13,246 bases of DNA from SZUA-186 sp041552135. GTDB lineage: Bacteria; Pseudomonadota; Gammaproteobacteria; UBA9214. Position 1 is the stretch's first letter. Each line of letters opens with the position of its first letter. Below are positions 13,181 through 13,246 of the stretch, in pieces. The position numbers and the translations under genes were made by a program. The stretch spans positions 1 to 13,246 of the forward strand of contig JBFELL010000076.1 in assembly GCA_041552135.1 (NCBI GenBank), given 5' to 3'. Under the pieces are notes generated by a model, which had not been told where the DNA came from, made no database searches, and saw only the letters and a list, made by a program, of their open reading frames with translations.

Positions 13181-13246
13181 TCAGACTGCCCCGGTCGACA
13201 GGGCATTGAGGTTATTGCTGGACTCGTGCCAGCGATTGACGATAGC
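13181..13246 (-). CDS. C-terminal tail of an unidentified protein (partial)
   Basis: The last 21 codons of a leftward reading frame, ending in TGA at 13181-13183. The visible tail contains NRWHESSNNLNALSTGAV, with GC-rich third positions. It lies 19 nt upstream of the hypothetical gene, consistent with an operon partner. Too little is visible to name a family. Confidence 0.45.
   Translation of the reverse strand, partial: AIVNRWHESSNNLNALSTGAV

Overview
The window looks like chromosomal DNA from a GC-rich gammaproteobacterium. Protein styles (NadC, ArgD/ArgF, the Grx4-type monothiol glutaredoxin, the AGCS symporter, a DTGAS clan AA protease) and the REP-type intergenic palindromes fit a Chromatiales/Ectothiorhodospiraceae-like organism. 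That assignment is inferred from protein style, not from a marker gene. No rRNA, tRNA, CRISPR array, integrase or intact transposase is visible.

Layout: positions 1-8119 are all on the minus strand. Reading in the direction of transcription (right to left) they are a small PuuD-like membrane protein, argD-argF (overlapping by 4 nt), egtC-egtB (overlapping by 4 nt), a membrane-anchored retropepsin-like protease, an AGCS sodium:amino-acid symporter, an FKBP peptidyl-prolyl isomerase, and the 5' end of nadC at the left edge. Positions 8317-12479 are on the plus strand: a HyuB-type hydantoinase B subunit, a BON-domain lipoprotein, an asparagine-synthase-like amidotransferase of the N-acetylglutaminylglutamine (NAGGN) type, and grxD. 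A short helical hypothetical gene (12616-13161) and the tail of another gene (13181-13246) run back on the minus strand and converge on grxD.

Functionally, argD and argF are consecutive arginine-biosynthesis steps, and nadC, grxD and the FKBP are housekeeping. Between them sit genes that normally have partners not found here: EgtB/EgtC without the histidine methyltransferase EgtD, HyuB without HyuA, and a NAGGN-type amidotransferase without its dipeptide synthetase. The orphan EgtB/EgtC pair is the most promising lead. Its DinB-like domain has Tyr where the first His of the usual HxxxH iron motif is expected, and the C-terminal positions that bind gamma-glutamylcysteine in mycobacterial EgtB also appear changed (alignment from memory).

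The two long intergenic gaps (497-874 and 2793-3169) are packed with palindromic repeats. Four REP-like elements occur as two inverted pairs and show compensatory stem changes. There is also a nested inverted pair of a CGCAGAGGCGCAGAG-type repeat and a four-copy 10-bp tandem repeat. A 118-bp element with GGGGACAGA termini fills the grxD convergent gap. A promoter followed directly by an intrinsic-terminator-like hairpin lies immediately before argD, suggesting a leader attenuator.
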